In this document: positions 44,214 through 53,813 of the stretch, piece by piece
Numbering within the stretch: position 1 is the stretch's first letter
Layout: each line of letters opens with the position of its first letter
Assembly: GCA_030066075.1 (NCBI GenBank)
Contig: JASJCH010000022.1
Location: 1-56,497, forward strand
Length of the DNA: 56,497 bases
From: Woeseiaceae bacterium
GTDB taxonomy: Bacteria; Pseudomonadota; Gammaproteobacteria; Steroidobacterales; Woeseiaceae
Reading direction: 5' to 3'
Translations under genes and position numbers: made by a program
Notes under the pieces: model-generated
Told to the model about the DNA's origin: nothing
What the model saw: only the letters and a program-made list of their open reading frames with translations
Databases searched by the model: none

Positions 44214-45910
44214 TGCGCACTATGGTCTCTTTATTTGCCCTGGCGATGCTGGCGGGCTGTCGGTCGGCGCAGACGCCGGCCGATCGCGTCTTCCTGAACG
44301 GGGCGGTCTACACAGTCGATGCCGAGCGCACCTGGGCCGAAGCCGTAGCGGTGACCGACAGCAGGATCGCATTTGTCGGCGACAACAAGTCGGCACGGGC
44401 TTTCATCGGCGACAACACCGAAGTTACCGACCTGGGAGGACAGATGCTGTTGCCCGGGTTCCACGATTCGCACGCGCACATTTTGCTGTTCGTGCAGACC
44501 GACCAGGAGTGCGACCTGCTGCGGCTGGAGACCCTCGAGGAGATCGAAGCGAAGCTCGAACAGTGCACGCAGTTGGATGGCTTTGGTGAAGAGCGCTGGA
44601 TACTCGGCGCCGGCTGGGGGGAGTGGTTGTTCGAGTCCATGAGCCCGACCAGGGAGTTGCTGGACGAGCTGTTTCCCGACAGGCCCGTCTGCCTTGAAGG
44701 TAGTTACGGACACTCATACTGGGTCAACAGCCGCGCGCTGGAGATCGCCGGTATCGATGCCGACACCACCGTGGGCGATGACGGCGTCATAGTCCGCGAC
44801 CCGGAATCGGGAGAGGCAACGGGCACGCTGCACGACTCGGCGATGCTGCTGGTCGAAGACCACATGCCCGAGATGCAGGACGCCTTCCTGCGGGACAAGG
44901 TCCGTGCGGGAATCGCCATGCTTCACGAGCACGGCATCACGGCGTTTATCGAACCCGGGTTCGACGACGAGATGATCCGGCACCCGATCGCGGTAGCCGA
45001 TGCCGGTGATTTCGACATCCGGGCGCTGGTCTCGATGTCGCCGGTCAACCTGAAGCCGGCCGCGTTCGACGACAGCGTCTACGACCTGATGGAAAGCCGG
45101 CATGAATGGCGCCGACCGAATCTCGATGTGGATTCCGTGAAGATCTACATGGACGGCGTCATCGAGTCGGGTACGAGCCCGCTGCTGGAACCCTATGCGA
45201 TAGAAGAGTACGGCACCGGCCCGTACTTTTATTCCCAGCAGCGGGTCAACGAGTATTTCACTCGCCTCGACGCCATGGGATTGCAGGTGCACGTCCACGC
45301 GATTGGCGATGCTGCCGTACGCCGCGCACTGGATGGCTTCGAGTACATGCGTGAGCAAAACGGCATGTCGGACAACCGCCATCACATTACGCATCTGCAA
45401 CTGATTCACCCGGAAGATCGGCCGAGATTCGGCGAGTTGGGCATTGGAGCGACGTTCCAGTTGCTCTGGGCGCACCCGGAACCCGGTCTCCTCGACATGA
45501 CGGTGCCGATGCTGGGTCGCGATCGCGCCTGGCAAACCTATCCGGCGCGTGACGTCCACGAGGGCGGCGGGCGCATCAACGGCGCCAGCGACTGGTGGGT
45601 AACCGACATCAATCCCTTGCTCGCCATCGAGAGTGCAATTACAAGGCAGAACCCGTGGACCGATGAGGGCGAGGATCTGAATGCCGCTAATCAGTCCCTC
45701 GACCTCGCCACGATGATCGAGGCCTATACGATCAACGGCGCCTACACGATGAGCCTCGAGGACGAGCAGGGCTCGATCGAGGTCGGCAAGCGAGCGGATC
45801 TCGTGGTTTTGGACCGCAACCTGTTCGAGATCGACGCTTACCAAATCTCCGATGCCCGTGTAACTATGACGATCTTCGACGGTCGAACCGTCTATCGCAG
45901 CCCCGAGTAG
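44213..45910 (+). CDS. Lipoprotein amidohydrolase, YtcJ-like
   Basis: The start ATG 44213 has GGAGG upstream and yields 565 residues beginning with a lipoprotein signal (VSLFALAMLAGC). The amidohydrolase-3 pattern is complete: LPGFHDSHAH metal ligands, LEGSYGHSYWVNSRAL, the metal-linked Lys region DSVKIYMDGVIESGT, VHVHAIGDAAVRRALD, HHITHLQ and the closing GSIEVGKRADLVVLDRNLF. Related enzymes hydrolyse N-acyl or exocyclic amine bonds; the substrate cannot be inferred. It is coupled to the DUF2207 gene. Confidence 0.92.
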   Translation: MRTMVSLFALAMLAGCRSAQTPADRVFLNGAVYTVDAERTWAEAVAVTDSRIAFVGDNKSARAFIGDNTEVTDLGGQMLLPGFHDSHAHILLFVQTDQECDLLRLETLEEIEAKLEQCTQLDGFGEERWILGAGWGEWLFESMSPTRELLDELFPDRPVCLEGSYGHSYWVNSRALEIAGIDADTTVGDDGVIVRDPESGEATGTLHDSAMLLVEDHMPEMQDAFLRDKVRAGIAMLHEHGITAFIEPGFDDEMIRHPIAVADAGDFDIRALVSMSPVNLKPAAFDDSVYDLMESRHEWRRPNLDVDSVKIYMDGVIESGTSPLLEPYAIEEYGTGPYFYSQQRVNEYFTRLDAMGLQVHVHAIGDAAVRRALDGFEYMREQNGMSDNRHHITHLQLIHPEDRPRFGELGIGATFQLLWAHPEPGLLDMTVPMLGRDRAWQTYPARDVHEGGGRINGASDWWVTDINPLLAIESAITRQNPWTDEGEDLNAANQSLDLATMIEAYTINGAYTMSLEDEQGSIEVGKRADLVVLDRNLFEIDAYQISDARVTMTIFDGRTVYRSPE

Positions 45911-45913
45911 TCC

Positions 45914-46543
45914 ATGAACACACCTGTCCACAACCTGCGGCCGCAGCGGCCGAGTGCGATCCCGAACGTGATTTTCGCGTTACTGATCATCAACGGCGTC
46001 GTGTTTGCGCTGCAGCAATTGAGCCCGCGCTTCTTGATGATCAACTTCGCGCTGTGGCCGGCCGGCCCGTCGAATTCTCCGTTCATGCCGTGGCAGCTCG
46101 TGACCTATGGATTTCTGCACGGCAACCTGATGCACATCGCCTTCAACATGTTTGCGCTGTGGATGTTCGGTCGCGAACTCGAATTGATTATGGGGGCCCG
46201 GCGATTCCTCACCTATTTTCTGACCTGTGTAATCGGCGCCGGCATCATCCAGCTTATCGTCGCCGGCACGCAGGGCGGACTCTACCCGACCGTCGGTGCG
46301 TCCGGCGGCGTCTTCGGCATCCTGTTGGCTTTCGGCATGGCGTTCCCGAACCGCATGATCATGCTGATCTTCCCGCCCATCCCGATGAAGGCCAAGTACT
46401 TCGTCATCGTATTCGGCCTGATCGAGCTCTACCTGGGGATCAGCGGCAACGCGCCGGGCATCGCCAACTTCGCCCACCTCGGTGGTATGCTTTTCGGCTT
46501 CCTGCTGTTGCGCTATTGGAGCAAACCCAGACGACGTGGCTAA
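45914..46543 (+). CDS. Rhomboid-family intramembrane serine protease
   Basis: The 209-residue protein has six membrane helices. FLHGNLMHIAFNMFALWMFG is the conserved helix-2 HxxxN region, PTVGASGGVFGILLAFG carries the catalytic GxSG Ser, and ANFAHLGGMLFGFLL the catalytic His. It is the second rhomboid in the window and lacks the extra N-terminal domain of the one at 23029-23907. It lies three bases after the amidohydrolase stop and overlaps the LysE gene by eight bases. Confidence 0.95.
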   Translation: MNTPVHNLRPQRPSAIPNVIFALLIINGVVFALQQLSPRFLMINFALWPAGPSNSPFMPWQLVTYGFLHGNLMHIAFNMFALWMFGRELELIMGARRFLTYFLTCVIGAGIIQLIVAGTQGGLYPTVGASGGVFGILLAFGMAFPNRMIMLIFPPIPMKAKYFVIVFGLIELYLGISGNAPGIANFAHLGGMLFGFLLLRYWSKPRRRG

Positions 46544-47129
46544 CCTCATCGCCCTGGCTGTTGCGACCGCGATCCTGGTGGCGATACCGGGACCGAACGT
46601 CGCCCTGATCGTCGCCAACAGCATCCGGCACGGGTTTCGCGCCGGTGCGACCACCGCACTCGGCGTGACGTTCGGCAACGCCATCCAGCTGCTGCTGGTG
46701 GTTCTCGGCATGGCCGCGGTCATCCAGTTCGCGGCGGACGCGTTGAGCTGGATTCGCTGGGCCGGCGTTGCCTATCTCGTCTACCTCGGAATTCGTACCT
46801 GGAACGAGCCTGCCGACGACCTCGGTCTGATTAGGGCTGCTCCGGCCGTGTTCTGGCGCGCGGTCCTGATCGCCGCAATCAACCCCAAGACCTTGCTGTT
46901 CATTGCCGCGTTCCTGCCGCAGTTTGTCGTTGTCGATGGCGGGCCGGCAGGGCAACCGGCGACAGTCGCGGCCGTATTTCTCGCGGTACTGCTGGCCGGC
47001 GACGTCGTGTGGGCCGCGTCGGCCGGTTCGGCAAGGCGGCTGCTGGGGCGCTACTCGGCGGCGCGCAACCGCATCACCGGCGGTTTCCTCGTGGCGGCAG
47101 GCATCGGGCTGGCGCTGGCGCGCAGGTGA
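46536..47129 (+). CDS. LysE/RhtB-family amino-acid exporter
   Basis: A GTG at 46536, inside the last codons of the rhomboid gene, gives 197 residues, close to the family norm. ILVAIPGPNVALIVANSIRHGFRAGATTALGVTFGNAIQ is the LysE signature. Further helices follow, with YLVYLGIRTW and INPKTLLFIAAFLPQFV. It probably exports amino acids or related metabolites. Start choice is moderately certain. Confidence 0.9.
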   Translation: MANLIALAVATAILVAIPGPNVALIVANSIRHGFRAGATTALGVTFGNAIQLLLVVLGMAAVIQFAADALSWIRWAGVAYLVYLGIRTWNEPADDLGLIRAAPAVFWRAVLIAAINPKTLLFIAAFLPQFVVVDGGPAGQPATVAAVFLAVLLAGDVVWAASAGSARRLLGRYSAARNRITGGFLVAAGIGLALARR

Positions 47130-47185
47130 AACCTTTTCAACTACTCGGACATCTATAAAGAGACGCATTCGACGTGGGGGACAAC

Positions 47186-48727
47186 ATGACGATCAAACGC
47201 AGGACATTCCTGGGCCACATGGCGGCGGGCAGCGCGGTTCTGACCGTACCGGCCTTTCTCAACGGCTGCTCGGTGCAGCAGGCGACGGCGGTCGCCGAAC
47301 CCATGCCCGAAAATCCGTTCATGGACTGGTTCGGGGTGGACCAGGCAACAGTGGCGCGAGTGATGGCCGAGCTGACGGCCAACGGGGCCGACGCCGCCGA
47401 TCTCTATTTCCAGCACACGCGCAAGAATGCCCTGTCTCTCGAGGACGGCATCGTGTCGAGTGCGAACTCGAATATCCAGCAGGGCGTCGGCCTGCGCGTG
47501 GTGATCGGAGAGCAGACAGGCTACGCGTTCACCGAGGACCTGACGCTGGCGTCGATGCTCGCGGCTGCGCGCACGGCATCAGCAATCGCCTCGGGCAGCC
47601 GCGTAGCGGCGCCCCAGGCATTCACACCGAAGGACATGGGCGGCCTTTACACCACGACCGTGCCCTGGGCCGAGGTCGGCATCGACCAGAAGCTCCCGGT
47701 ACTGAAATACGTCGAGGAAAAGGCGAAGGCCCTCGATCCCGCAGTGGAAAAGGTTTCGGTCTACTGGGGCGACGAAGACGAGCGCGTCATGATCGCGACC
47801 CTCGACGGCAAGCTCGTCACCGATCACCGGCCGATGACGCGGGTGACCGTCCTCGTCACCGCGCGCAAGGGTGAGGAAGTCCAGTCCGGTTACTCGAATA
47901 TCGCGGGGCGCGAGGAGTTCGGCTGGTATACCGAGGAGCGCCTCGACACGATGATCCAGGAGGCCGTCGATCGCACGATGATCCTGTTCGATGCGCGCCG
48001 GCCGCCGGCCGGCGAGATGCCGGTCATCCTGGCGTCGGGCGCCAGCGGCATCCTGCTGCACGAGGCCATTGGCCACGGCATGGAGGCCGACTTCAACCGC
48101 AAAGGCACGAGCATCTACTCCGACATGATCGGCAAGAAGGTGGCCGAACCGTTTGTCACGATTGTTGACGAGGCGACCATTCCGCACGAGCGCGGGGCCC
48201 TCAATTATGACGACGAGGGCAACAAGGCCGGGCGCACGGTGCTGGTCGAGAACGGCGTGCTCAAGTCCTACCTGCACGACCAGATCAGCGCGAAGCAGTA
48301 TGACCTGGCGCCCACGGGCTCCGGTCGTCGCCAGTCTTACAAGTATGCGCCGATGCCGCGCATGACCTGCACGTTCATGGAAGATGGTCCGCACACGAAG
48401 GACGAGATTATCGAGGCCGTGGACCACGGCATCATCTGCGAGACCTACACGAACGGCCAGGTACAGATCGGTGCGGGTGATTACACCTTCTACGTGAAAA
48501 ACGGCTGGCTCGTCGAGGGCGGCAAGGTCACGGCGCCGATCAAGGACGTCAACATCATTGGCAACGGCCCCGAGTCGCTGAAGCGCATCACGATGGTCGC
48601 CAACGATGCGCGTCTCGACACGGGCGGCTGGACCTGTGGCAAGAACGGGCAGAGCGTGCCGGTATCGCAGGGCATCCCGACCGTGCTGGTCTCCAACATG
48701 ACGGTGGGAGGCGAGAATGCGAGCTGA
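47186..48727 (+). CDS. tldD: TldD-family metalloprotease with Tat/lipoprotein signal
   Basis: The start ATG 47186 has GGGGG five bases upstream (GTG 47174 is the alternative). The N-terminus is a twin-arginine signal with a lipobox (IKRRTFLGHMAAGSAVLTVP, then AFLNGC), so this TldD should be exported and lipidated. The rest is canonical: the zinc site HEAIGHGMEAD (His292) and GTSIYSDMIGKKVAEPFVTIVDE, with a C-terminus IPTVLVSNMTVGGENAS. Classical TldD/TldE is a cytoplasmic heterodimer that trims peptides such as microcin precursors. The downstream TldE partner overlaps by 11 bases. Confidence 0.93.
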   Translation: MTIKRRTFLGHMAAGSAVLTVPAFLNGCSVQQATAVAEPMPENPFMDWFGVDQATVARVMAELTANGADAADLYFQHTRKNALSLEDGIVSSANSNIQQGVGLRVVIGEQTGYAFTEDLTLASMLAAARTASAIASGSRVAAPQAFTPKDMGGLYTTTVPWAEVGIDQKLPVLKYVEEKAKALDPAVEKVSVYWGDEDERVMIATLDGKLVTDHRPMTRVTVLVTARKGEEVQSGYSNIAGREEFGWYTEERLDTMIQEAVDRTMILFDARRPPAGEMPVILASGASGILLHEAIGHGMEADFNRKGTSIYSDMIGKKVAEPFVTIVDEATIPHERGALNYDDEGNKAGRTVLVENGVLKSYLHDQISAKQYDLAPTGSGRRQSYKYAPMPRMTCTFMEDGPHTKDEIIEAVDHGIICETYTNGQVQIGAGDYTFYVKNGWLVEGGKVTAPIKDVNIIGNGPESLKRITMVANDARLDTGGWTCGKNGQSVPVSQGIPTVLVSNMTVGGENAS

Positions 48728-50033
48728 TCTCAAAACCCAGGCGGCGCACGCCGTCGAGCTGGCGAAAAAGGCCGGCGCCGAGGATGCATGGGCCACCGCG
48801 AGCCAGAGCCGTAATGTCGAGTTCGAGTATCGCGACGGCGCGCTGGAGAAGGTCAAGGACACGACCTCGCAGTCGCTGGCAATCCAGGTCTACGCCGACG
48901 ACCGTTACTCGAGCCACCAGACCACCGACCTGAACCCGGACCGCCTGGGTGGCTTCGTCAACGAGGCGGTCGCAATCACGCGGGCGCTGGAACCCGACGA
49001 ATATCGCAAGGTTACGCCTGAAGCGTTGTTCGCCGGGCGGCCGACGGACGATCTCGATCTCGTCGATGCCACAGTCGCGACGCTGGACCGTGACCAACGG
49101 CTCGCCTGGTGCGAGGCGCTCGACGCCGCGTCACACGGCCATGAGCGGGTTATTTCGGCAACGGCGGGCGTCTACGACGGCACCGTGAACTCGGCTTCGG
49201 CCAGCAGCAACGGCTTCCTCGGCAGTCAGCAGTCGACGTATTGCTGGTTCGGGTCGAGCGTGACGCTTCGCGACAAGGGCGATAAGCGCGCCGAGGACTG
49301 GTTCTATGCGGGCGGCGCACACGTTGCAGACCTTCCCGATCCGGGCGGCGTAGGCGAGGAGGCGCTCAATCGCACCCTGTCACGCCTCGACTCGGAGAAA
49401 GGCCCCACGCTGAAGACCGTCATGGTCGTGGATTCGCGCGCGGCGGCGTCGCTGATCGGCCGGCTGCTGCGACCCGCGAATGCGGGCAGCGTGCAGCAGG
49501 GACGTTCGTTCTGGGCGCCGCTGATCGATGAGCAGGCGTTCAGCGATAAGCTGACGATCGTTGACGATCCGCTGATCAAACGCGGTCTGGCGTCACGTCA
49601 CTACGACAACGAGGGCATTTCCGCCCGGCGCATTCCAATCGTCGAGAGCGGCGTCGTACGCAACATTTACGTGGATACCTACTACGGCCGCAAGGGCGGC
49701 ATGAAGCCAACCACCGGCTCGGCCTCGAACCGCGTGGTGAGCCCCGGTGACCATTCGCTGGAAGAACTGCTGGCGGACGTCGGCGATGGTATCTACGTCA
49801 CGTCCTGGCTGGGCGGCAATGCCGATTCGACGACGGGCGACTTCTCGCTGGGCCTGCGCGGTCATGTGATCGAGAACGGCGCGATCGGGCGCCCGGTCGG
49901 CGAGATGAACGTGACCGGCAACCTCAAGGACCTGTTCGGCCGCCTCGAGATGCTCGGCAACGACCCGTACCCGTACTCGTCGACGCTGGCTCCGTCGCTG
50001 GTCTTTAGCGACGTCGACTTCTCCGGCGCGTAG
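48717..50033 (+). CDS. pmbA: TldE/PmbA-family protein, no signal peptide
   Basis: The 438-residue protein is the TldE-type partner: AVELAKKAGAEDAWATASQSRNVEFEYRDGALEKVKD, VVDSRAAASLIGRLLRPANAGSVQQGRSFW, SRHYDNEGISARRIPIVESGVVRNIYVDTYYGRK, SSTLAPSLVFSDVDFSG. As usual for TldE, no HEXXXH site is present. It lacks any signal peptide although its coupled TldD has a Tat signal, so it would have to be co-exported with TldD as a folded complex or act elsewhere. Confidence 0.93.
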   Translation: MRADLKTQAAHAVELAKKAGAEDAWATASQSRNVEFEYRDGALEKVKDTTSQSLAIQVYADDRYSSHQTTDLNPDRLGGFVNEAVAITRALEPDEYRKVTPEALFAGRPTDDLDLVDATVATLDRDQRLAWCEALDAASHGHERVISATAGVYDGTVNSASASSNGFLGSQQSTYCWFGSSVTLRDKGDKRAEDWFYAGGAHVADLPDPGGVGEEALNRTLSRLDSEKGPTLKTVMVVDSRAAASLIGRLLRPANAGSVQQGRSFWAPLIDEQAFSDKLTIVDDPLIKRGLASRHYDNEGISARRIPIVESGVVRNIYVDTYYGRKGGMKPTTGSASNRVVSPGDHSLEELLADVGDGIYVTSWLGGNADSTTGDFSLGLRGHVIENGAIGRPVGEMNVTGNLKDLFGRLEMLGNDPYPYSSTLAPSLVFSDVDFSGA

Positions 50034-50043
50034 GAGACTTGCT

Positions 50044-50089
50044 GTAGGAGCGGCCCATGGCCGCGATCGCGCCCACGGGGCGGTCCTAC
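50044..50089. repeat. REP-like dimeric palindrome, copy 2
   Basis: The first 39 bases equal the copy at 29992. Here the outer arms extend to GTAGGA (50044-50049) and TCCTAC (50084-50089). It lies between the stops of pmbA and the SDR gene and could act as a bidirectional stem-loop at the convergent ends. Confidence 0.8.
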
Positions 50090-50820
50090 GCCATCAGTCC
50101 ACCATCGCAGGGAATATTTGTCCCGGTAATGTGACTGGCGGTATCGGATGCGAGGAACAGCACCAGCGCGGCGATGTCTTCGGGCGTCGCGATGCGGCCG
50201 TTCGGGCTGTTCTCGGCGACCATGGCCAGGAACTCGTCGACCTCCATGCCCTGTTCCTCGGCCTCGCCGGCCAGCATCGGCGTGTCGACGCCGCCAGGAC
50301 AAATCGCATTGAAGCGCACGCCGTCGCGCGCATGATCCTTGGCCATGGCGCGCGTCAATAGCTGCAGCCCACCTTTGCTCGCGCAGTAAGCCACGGCGCG
50401 CTCGCCGGCCTCCAGGCCCCAGACCGATGAAATGTTGACGACACTGCCTTCGGCCTTGACCAGGTGCGGAAGGGCGGCGCGCGACAGGTAGAACGGCACG
50501 TCGAGGTTGACCGCGATCGTATCCCGCCAGTCATCGTCGCTCAGCTCGTCAGCGCTGCCGCGAATCAGTACGCCCGCCGCATTGACCAGGCAGTCGATGC
50601 CGCCGAATTCGTCGACCGTGTCGGAAATAAGCTCGTCGCAGTCTTCCGACTCCATGAGCTCGCCGGCCCAGGTGGAGATGTTGTCCGAGACGTCGGCAAC
50701 CTCGTCGAGCCGGCCTTCGTCCCGTCCGGCGGCCATCACGGACCAGCCCGCGTCGGCAAAAGCGATCGCGATAGCCGCGCCGATACCCGAGCTGGCGCCT
50801 GTAACCAGTGCTACATTCAT
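50086..50820 (-). CDS. Short-chain dehydrogenase/reductase
   Basis: The 244-residue protein has the classical SDR features: ALVTGASSGIGAAIA for NAD(P) binding, LVNAAGVL, the catalytic Ser in VVNISSVWG, YxxxK as AYCASKGG, and PGGVDTPML. No Asp/Arg pattern clearly fixes the cofactor. The substrate is unknown. It is divergent from rsgA with 65 bases between starts. Confidence 0.93.
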   Translation of the reverse strand: MNVALVTGASSGIGAAIAIAFADAGWSVMAAGRDEGRLDEVADVSDNISTWAGELMESEDCDELISDTVDEFGGIDCLVNAAGVLIRGSADELSDDDWRDTIAVNLDVPFYLSRAALPHLVKAEGSVVNISSVWGLEAGERAVAYCASKGGLQLLTRAMAKDHARDGVRFNAICPGGVDTPMLAGEAEEQGMEVDEFLAMVAENSPNGRIATPEDIAALVLFLASDTASHITGTNIPCDGGLMA

Positions 50821-50885
50821 GTCAATTCCAAGGCGGGTGGGAATGAGGTACGGAGTGTATCCCAGAAGCGTCGGAGAGGAGATAC

Positions 50886-51914
50886 GTGATTAACCTTGGC
50901 TGGAGATCGTTCTTCGAAAGCCAGCTTCGTGACGACGATGCGGCTTTGTTGCGCGCGCGTATCGTCGCCATGCACCGCCAACGGGCGCAGCTCCTGGGTG
51001 ACGACATCGACGCCGCCGCACCGCTGGCAGGCAACGCGGCAACGCTGCAGCTAACGGTCGGTGACTGGGTGCTGGTCGACCCGACGGGTCCCCGGATAGT
51101 CCGTCGCCTCGATCGCTTCGCGCTGTTTCAGCGACGCGGCGCGGGCACGAGTGGCAGAATCCAGCCGATCGCGGCCAATGTTGATACGTTGTTCATCGTG
51201 ACCTCGGCCAACCGCGACTTCAATGTCGCCAGGCTCGAGCGTTATCTCGCCATTGCACACGACGCGGGCGCGCACCCGGTCGTCGTCATTACCAAGTCCG
51301 ACCTGGCGGACTCGGTGAGCGACCAGGTGAAGCAAGCATCGCAGTTATCGCCGGGCCTGCTTGTCGAGGCGCTCGATGCCAGGGACCCGGCGCAGGTCGC
51401 CGTGCTGCAGGGCTGGTGCGGGCCTGGTCAGACCGTGGCCCTCGTCGGCTCATCCGGCGTTGGCAAGTCGACACTGATTAACACCTTGACCGGCTCCGCC
51501 CTCGCCACGTCGGCCGTGCGCGAGGATGACCAGCGCGGTCGGCACACGACGACCGGACGGTCCATGCACCAGCTACCGGGCGGTGGCTGGCTCATCGACA
51601 CGCCCGGCATGCGCGAGCTGCAACTCGTCGACGTTGCCGATGCGATCGAGGACGTATTTGCCGAAGTGGCCGAGCTCGCACAGAGCTGCCGCTTTGCTGA
51701 CTGCACCCATACCGGCGAGCCGGGCTGCGCCGTGCTGGCAGCGATCGACGCAGGCAAACTGGATGCGGGACGCCTGCAGCGCTACCACAAGCTGCAGCGG
51801 GAGGATCGCCACAACACCGCCACGCTGGCGGAACGTCGCGCACGGGACAAGCGCTTCGGCAAAATGGTCAAGACCGTGATGGCTGAGAAACAGCAGGAGA
51901 AAGGCAACAAGTAG
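50886..51914 (+). CDS. rsgA: Ribosome small subunit-dependent GTPase A
   Basis: GTG 50886 with GAGGAG upstream gives 342 residues. An OB-fold N-terminal domain precedes a circularly permuted GTPase: TKSD (G4) comes before GSSGVGKSTLINTL (G1) and DTPGMRELQL (G3). A C-terminal zinc finger follows (CRFADCTHTGEPGC). RsgA checks maturation of the 30S subunit. The order of motifs leaves little doubt. Confidence 0.96.
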   Translation: MINLGWRSFFESQLRDDDAALLRARIVAMHRQRAQLLGDDIDAAAPLAGNAATLQLTVGDWVLVDPTGPRIVRRLDRFALFQRRGAGTSGRIQPIAANVDTLFIVTSANRDFNVARLERYLAIAHDAGAHPVVVITKSDLADSVSDQVKQASQLSPGLLVEALDARDPAQVAVLQGWCGPGQTVALVGSSGVGKSTLINTLTGSALATSAVREDDQRGRHTTTGRSMHQLPGGGWLIDTPGMRELQLVDVADAIEDVFAEVAELAQSCRFADCTHTGEPGCAVLAAIDAGKLDAGRLQRYHKLQREDRHNTATLAERRARDKRFGKMVKTVMAEKQQEKGNK

Positions 51915-51928
51915 CCGTCAATGTCTAT

Positions 51929-51934
51929 ATAATG
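51929..51934 (+). promoter_or_regulatory. Possible -10 element upstream of typA
   Basis: TATAAT stands 25 bases before the typA ATG. The matching -35 position is poor, so this is only a candidate. Confidence 0.35.
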
Positions 51935-51959
51935 CGCGCCTTTCCGCCCTCCAAGCGCC

Positions 51960-53798
51960 ATGTTTCCCACCGACAGAATTCGCAATATCGCGATCATCGC
52001 TCACGTTGATCACGGCAAGACGACACTGGTTGACCAGCTGTTGCGGCAGTCGGGCACGCTCGATGAGCGGGCGGCCGTGCCCGAGCGGGTCATGGACTCG
52101 AACGACCTCGAGCGCGAACGAGGTATCACGATCCTGTCCAAGAACACGGCGATCAGCTGGCAGGACTGGCGCATCAACATCGTCGACACGCCGGGCCATG
52201 CCGACTTCGGTGGCGAGGTCGAACGCGTGCTGTCGATGGCCGACGGTGTTCTGCTGCTCGTCGACGCCGTCGAGGGGCCGATGCCGCAGACGCGCTTTGT
52301 CACGCAGAAAGCGTTCGCGCACGGCTTCGTGCCGCTCGTCGTTATCAACAAGATCGACCGCGACGGCTCGCGCCCCGGCTGGGTGCTCGACCAGACCTTC
52401 GAGCTGTTCGATCGACTGGGCGCCACCGAGGAGCAGCTCGATTTCCCGGTGATTTATGCCTCCGCGCTGCAGGGCTTTGCCGGCGCTGAACCCGATGTCG
52501 CCGGCGGCGACGTCCTGCCGCTGCTAGAGGCCATCGTCGAGCACGTCCCGCCTCCGCAGGTGCAACTCGACGGGCCGCTGCAGTTGCAGGTCTCCAGTCT
52601 CGACTACAACTCGTACGTCGGCGTGCTCGGCATCGGTCGCATCAGCCGCGGCGTGGCGAAGGCGAACTCGCGCATCAGCGTCGCCCGCTCTGACGGCACG
52701 TCCACGTCGGCACGGCTGGCGCATCTCTATGGATTCAATGGCCTGGAGCGAGTCCCTGTTGAAGAAGCCGGGGCAGGGGACATCGTCGTATTCAGCGGCA
52801 TCGATGATCTGCAGATCTCCGACACGATCTGTCCACGCGACGAGCCCGATCCGCTGCCGGCGCTCGAGGTTGACGAGCCGACGATCAGCATGACCTTCCA
52901 GGTGAACAAGTCGCCGTTCGCGGGTCGCGAGGGCAAGTACCTCACGAGCCGGCAGATCCGGGAGCGGCTCGACCAGGAACTCAAGCACAACGTCGCGCTG
53001 CGGGTAGAGGATACAGACGACCCTGATCGCTTCCAGGTGTCGGGGCGCGGCGAGCTGCACCTGTCGGTGCTGATCGAGACGATGCGCCGTGAAGGCTACG
53101 AACTGGCCGTCTCGCGGCCGACCGTTATCGAACGCGAGATCGATGGCGAAATAAAAGAGCCCTGGGAACTCGTGACGGTGGATTTCGAGGAGGAATACCA
53201 GGGTGCGGTAATGACGCGCCTGGCAGACCGCAAGGGCGAACTGCTCGACATGATGCCCGACGGGCGCGGCCGAATTCGCCTCGAGTACCGGATCCCGGCC
53301 CGCGGCCTGATCGGCTTTCGCACCCAGTACCTGACGGTGACGGCCGGCACCGGGCTGCTGTACTCGGTCTTCGACGACTACGGGCCGAAGGTCAAGGCGG
53401 AGATCGGGCAGCGCAACAACGGCGTGCTGGTCTCCAACGTCAACGGCAAGGCGCTGGCTTACGCGCTCTTCAACCTGCAGGACCGCGGCTCGCTGTTTAT
53501 CGGCCACGGGACCGAGGTCTACGAGGGCATGATCGTGGGAATTCACAGTCGCAGCAACGACTTACCGGTGAACCCGACCAAGGCCAAGCAGCTCACCAAT
53601 ATTCGCGCCGCCGGCTCGGACGAGAACATCCAGCTGACGCCGCCGCTCAACTACTCGCTCGAGCAGGCGCTGGAGTTCATCGACGACGACGAGCTCGTCG
53701 AGATAACGCCATCGAGCATTCGTTTACGCAAGAAACTGCTTGCCGAGGGCGAGCGGCGCCGCGACGAAAGACTGAAGAAAAAACAGGCGGACGTTTAG
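51960..53798 (+). CDS. typA: Translational GTPase TypA/BipA
   Basis: The 612-residue protein has the family GTP-binding motifs ([44 protein letters not shown]). Two beta-barrel/EF-G-like domains and the TypA-specific C-terminus follow ([62 protein letters not shown]). It is a ribosome-associated GTPase involved in stress and low-temperature ribosome assembly. It follows rsgA by 45 bases, a plausible ribosome-maturation pairing. Confidence 0.97.
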   Translation: MFPTDRIRNIAIIAHVDHGKTTLVDQLLRQSGTLDERAAVPERVMDSNDLERERGITILSKNTAISWQDWRINIVDTPGHADFGGEVERVLSMADGVLLLVDAVEGPMPQTRFVTQKAFAHGFVPLVVINKIDRDGSRPGWVLDQTFELFDRLGATEEQLDFPVIYASALQGFAGAEPDVAGGDVLPLLEAIVEHVPPPQVQLDGPLQLQVSSLDYNSYVGVLGIGRISRGVAKANSRISVARSDGTSTSARLAHLYGFNGLERVPVEEAGAGDIVVFSGIDDLQISDTICPRDEPDPLPALEVDEPTISMTFQVNKSPFAGREGKYLTSRQIRERLDQELKHNVALRVEDTDDPDRFQVSGRGELHLSVLIETMRREGYELAVSRPTVIEREIDGEIKEPWELVTVDFEEEYQGAVMTRLADRKGELLDMMPDGRGRIRLEYRIPARGLIGFRTQYLTVTAGTGLLYSVFDDYGPKVKAEIGQRNNGVLVSNVNGKALAYALFNLQDRGSLFIGHGTEVYEGMIVGIHSRSNDLPVNPTKAKQLTNIRAAGSDENIQLTPPLNYSLEQALEFIDDDELVEITPSSIRLRKKLLAEGERRRDERLKKKQADV

Positions 53799-53813
53799 GG
53801 TATCCTCGGGATC

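Noticed and set aside
47130-47185. Promoter in front of tldD
   Set aside because: A TATAAA is present but no -35 element at acceptable distance was found; the gene may be read from the lemA run.
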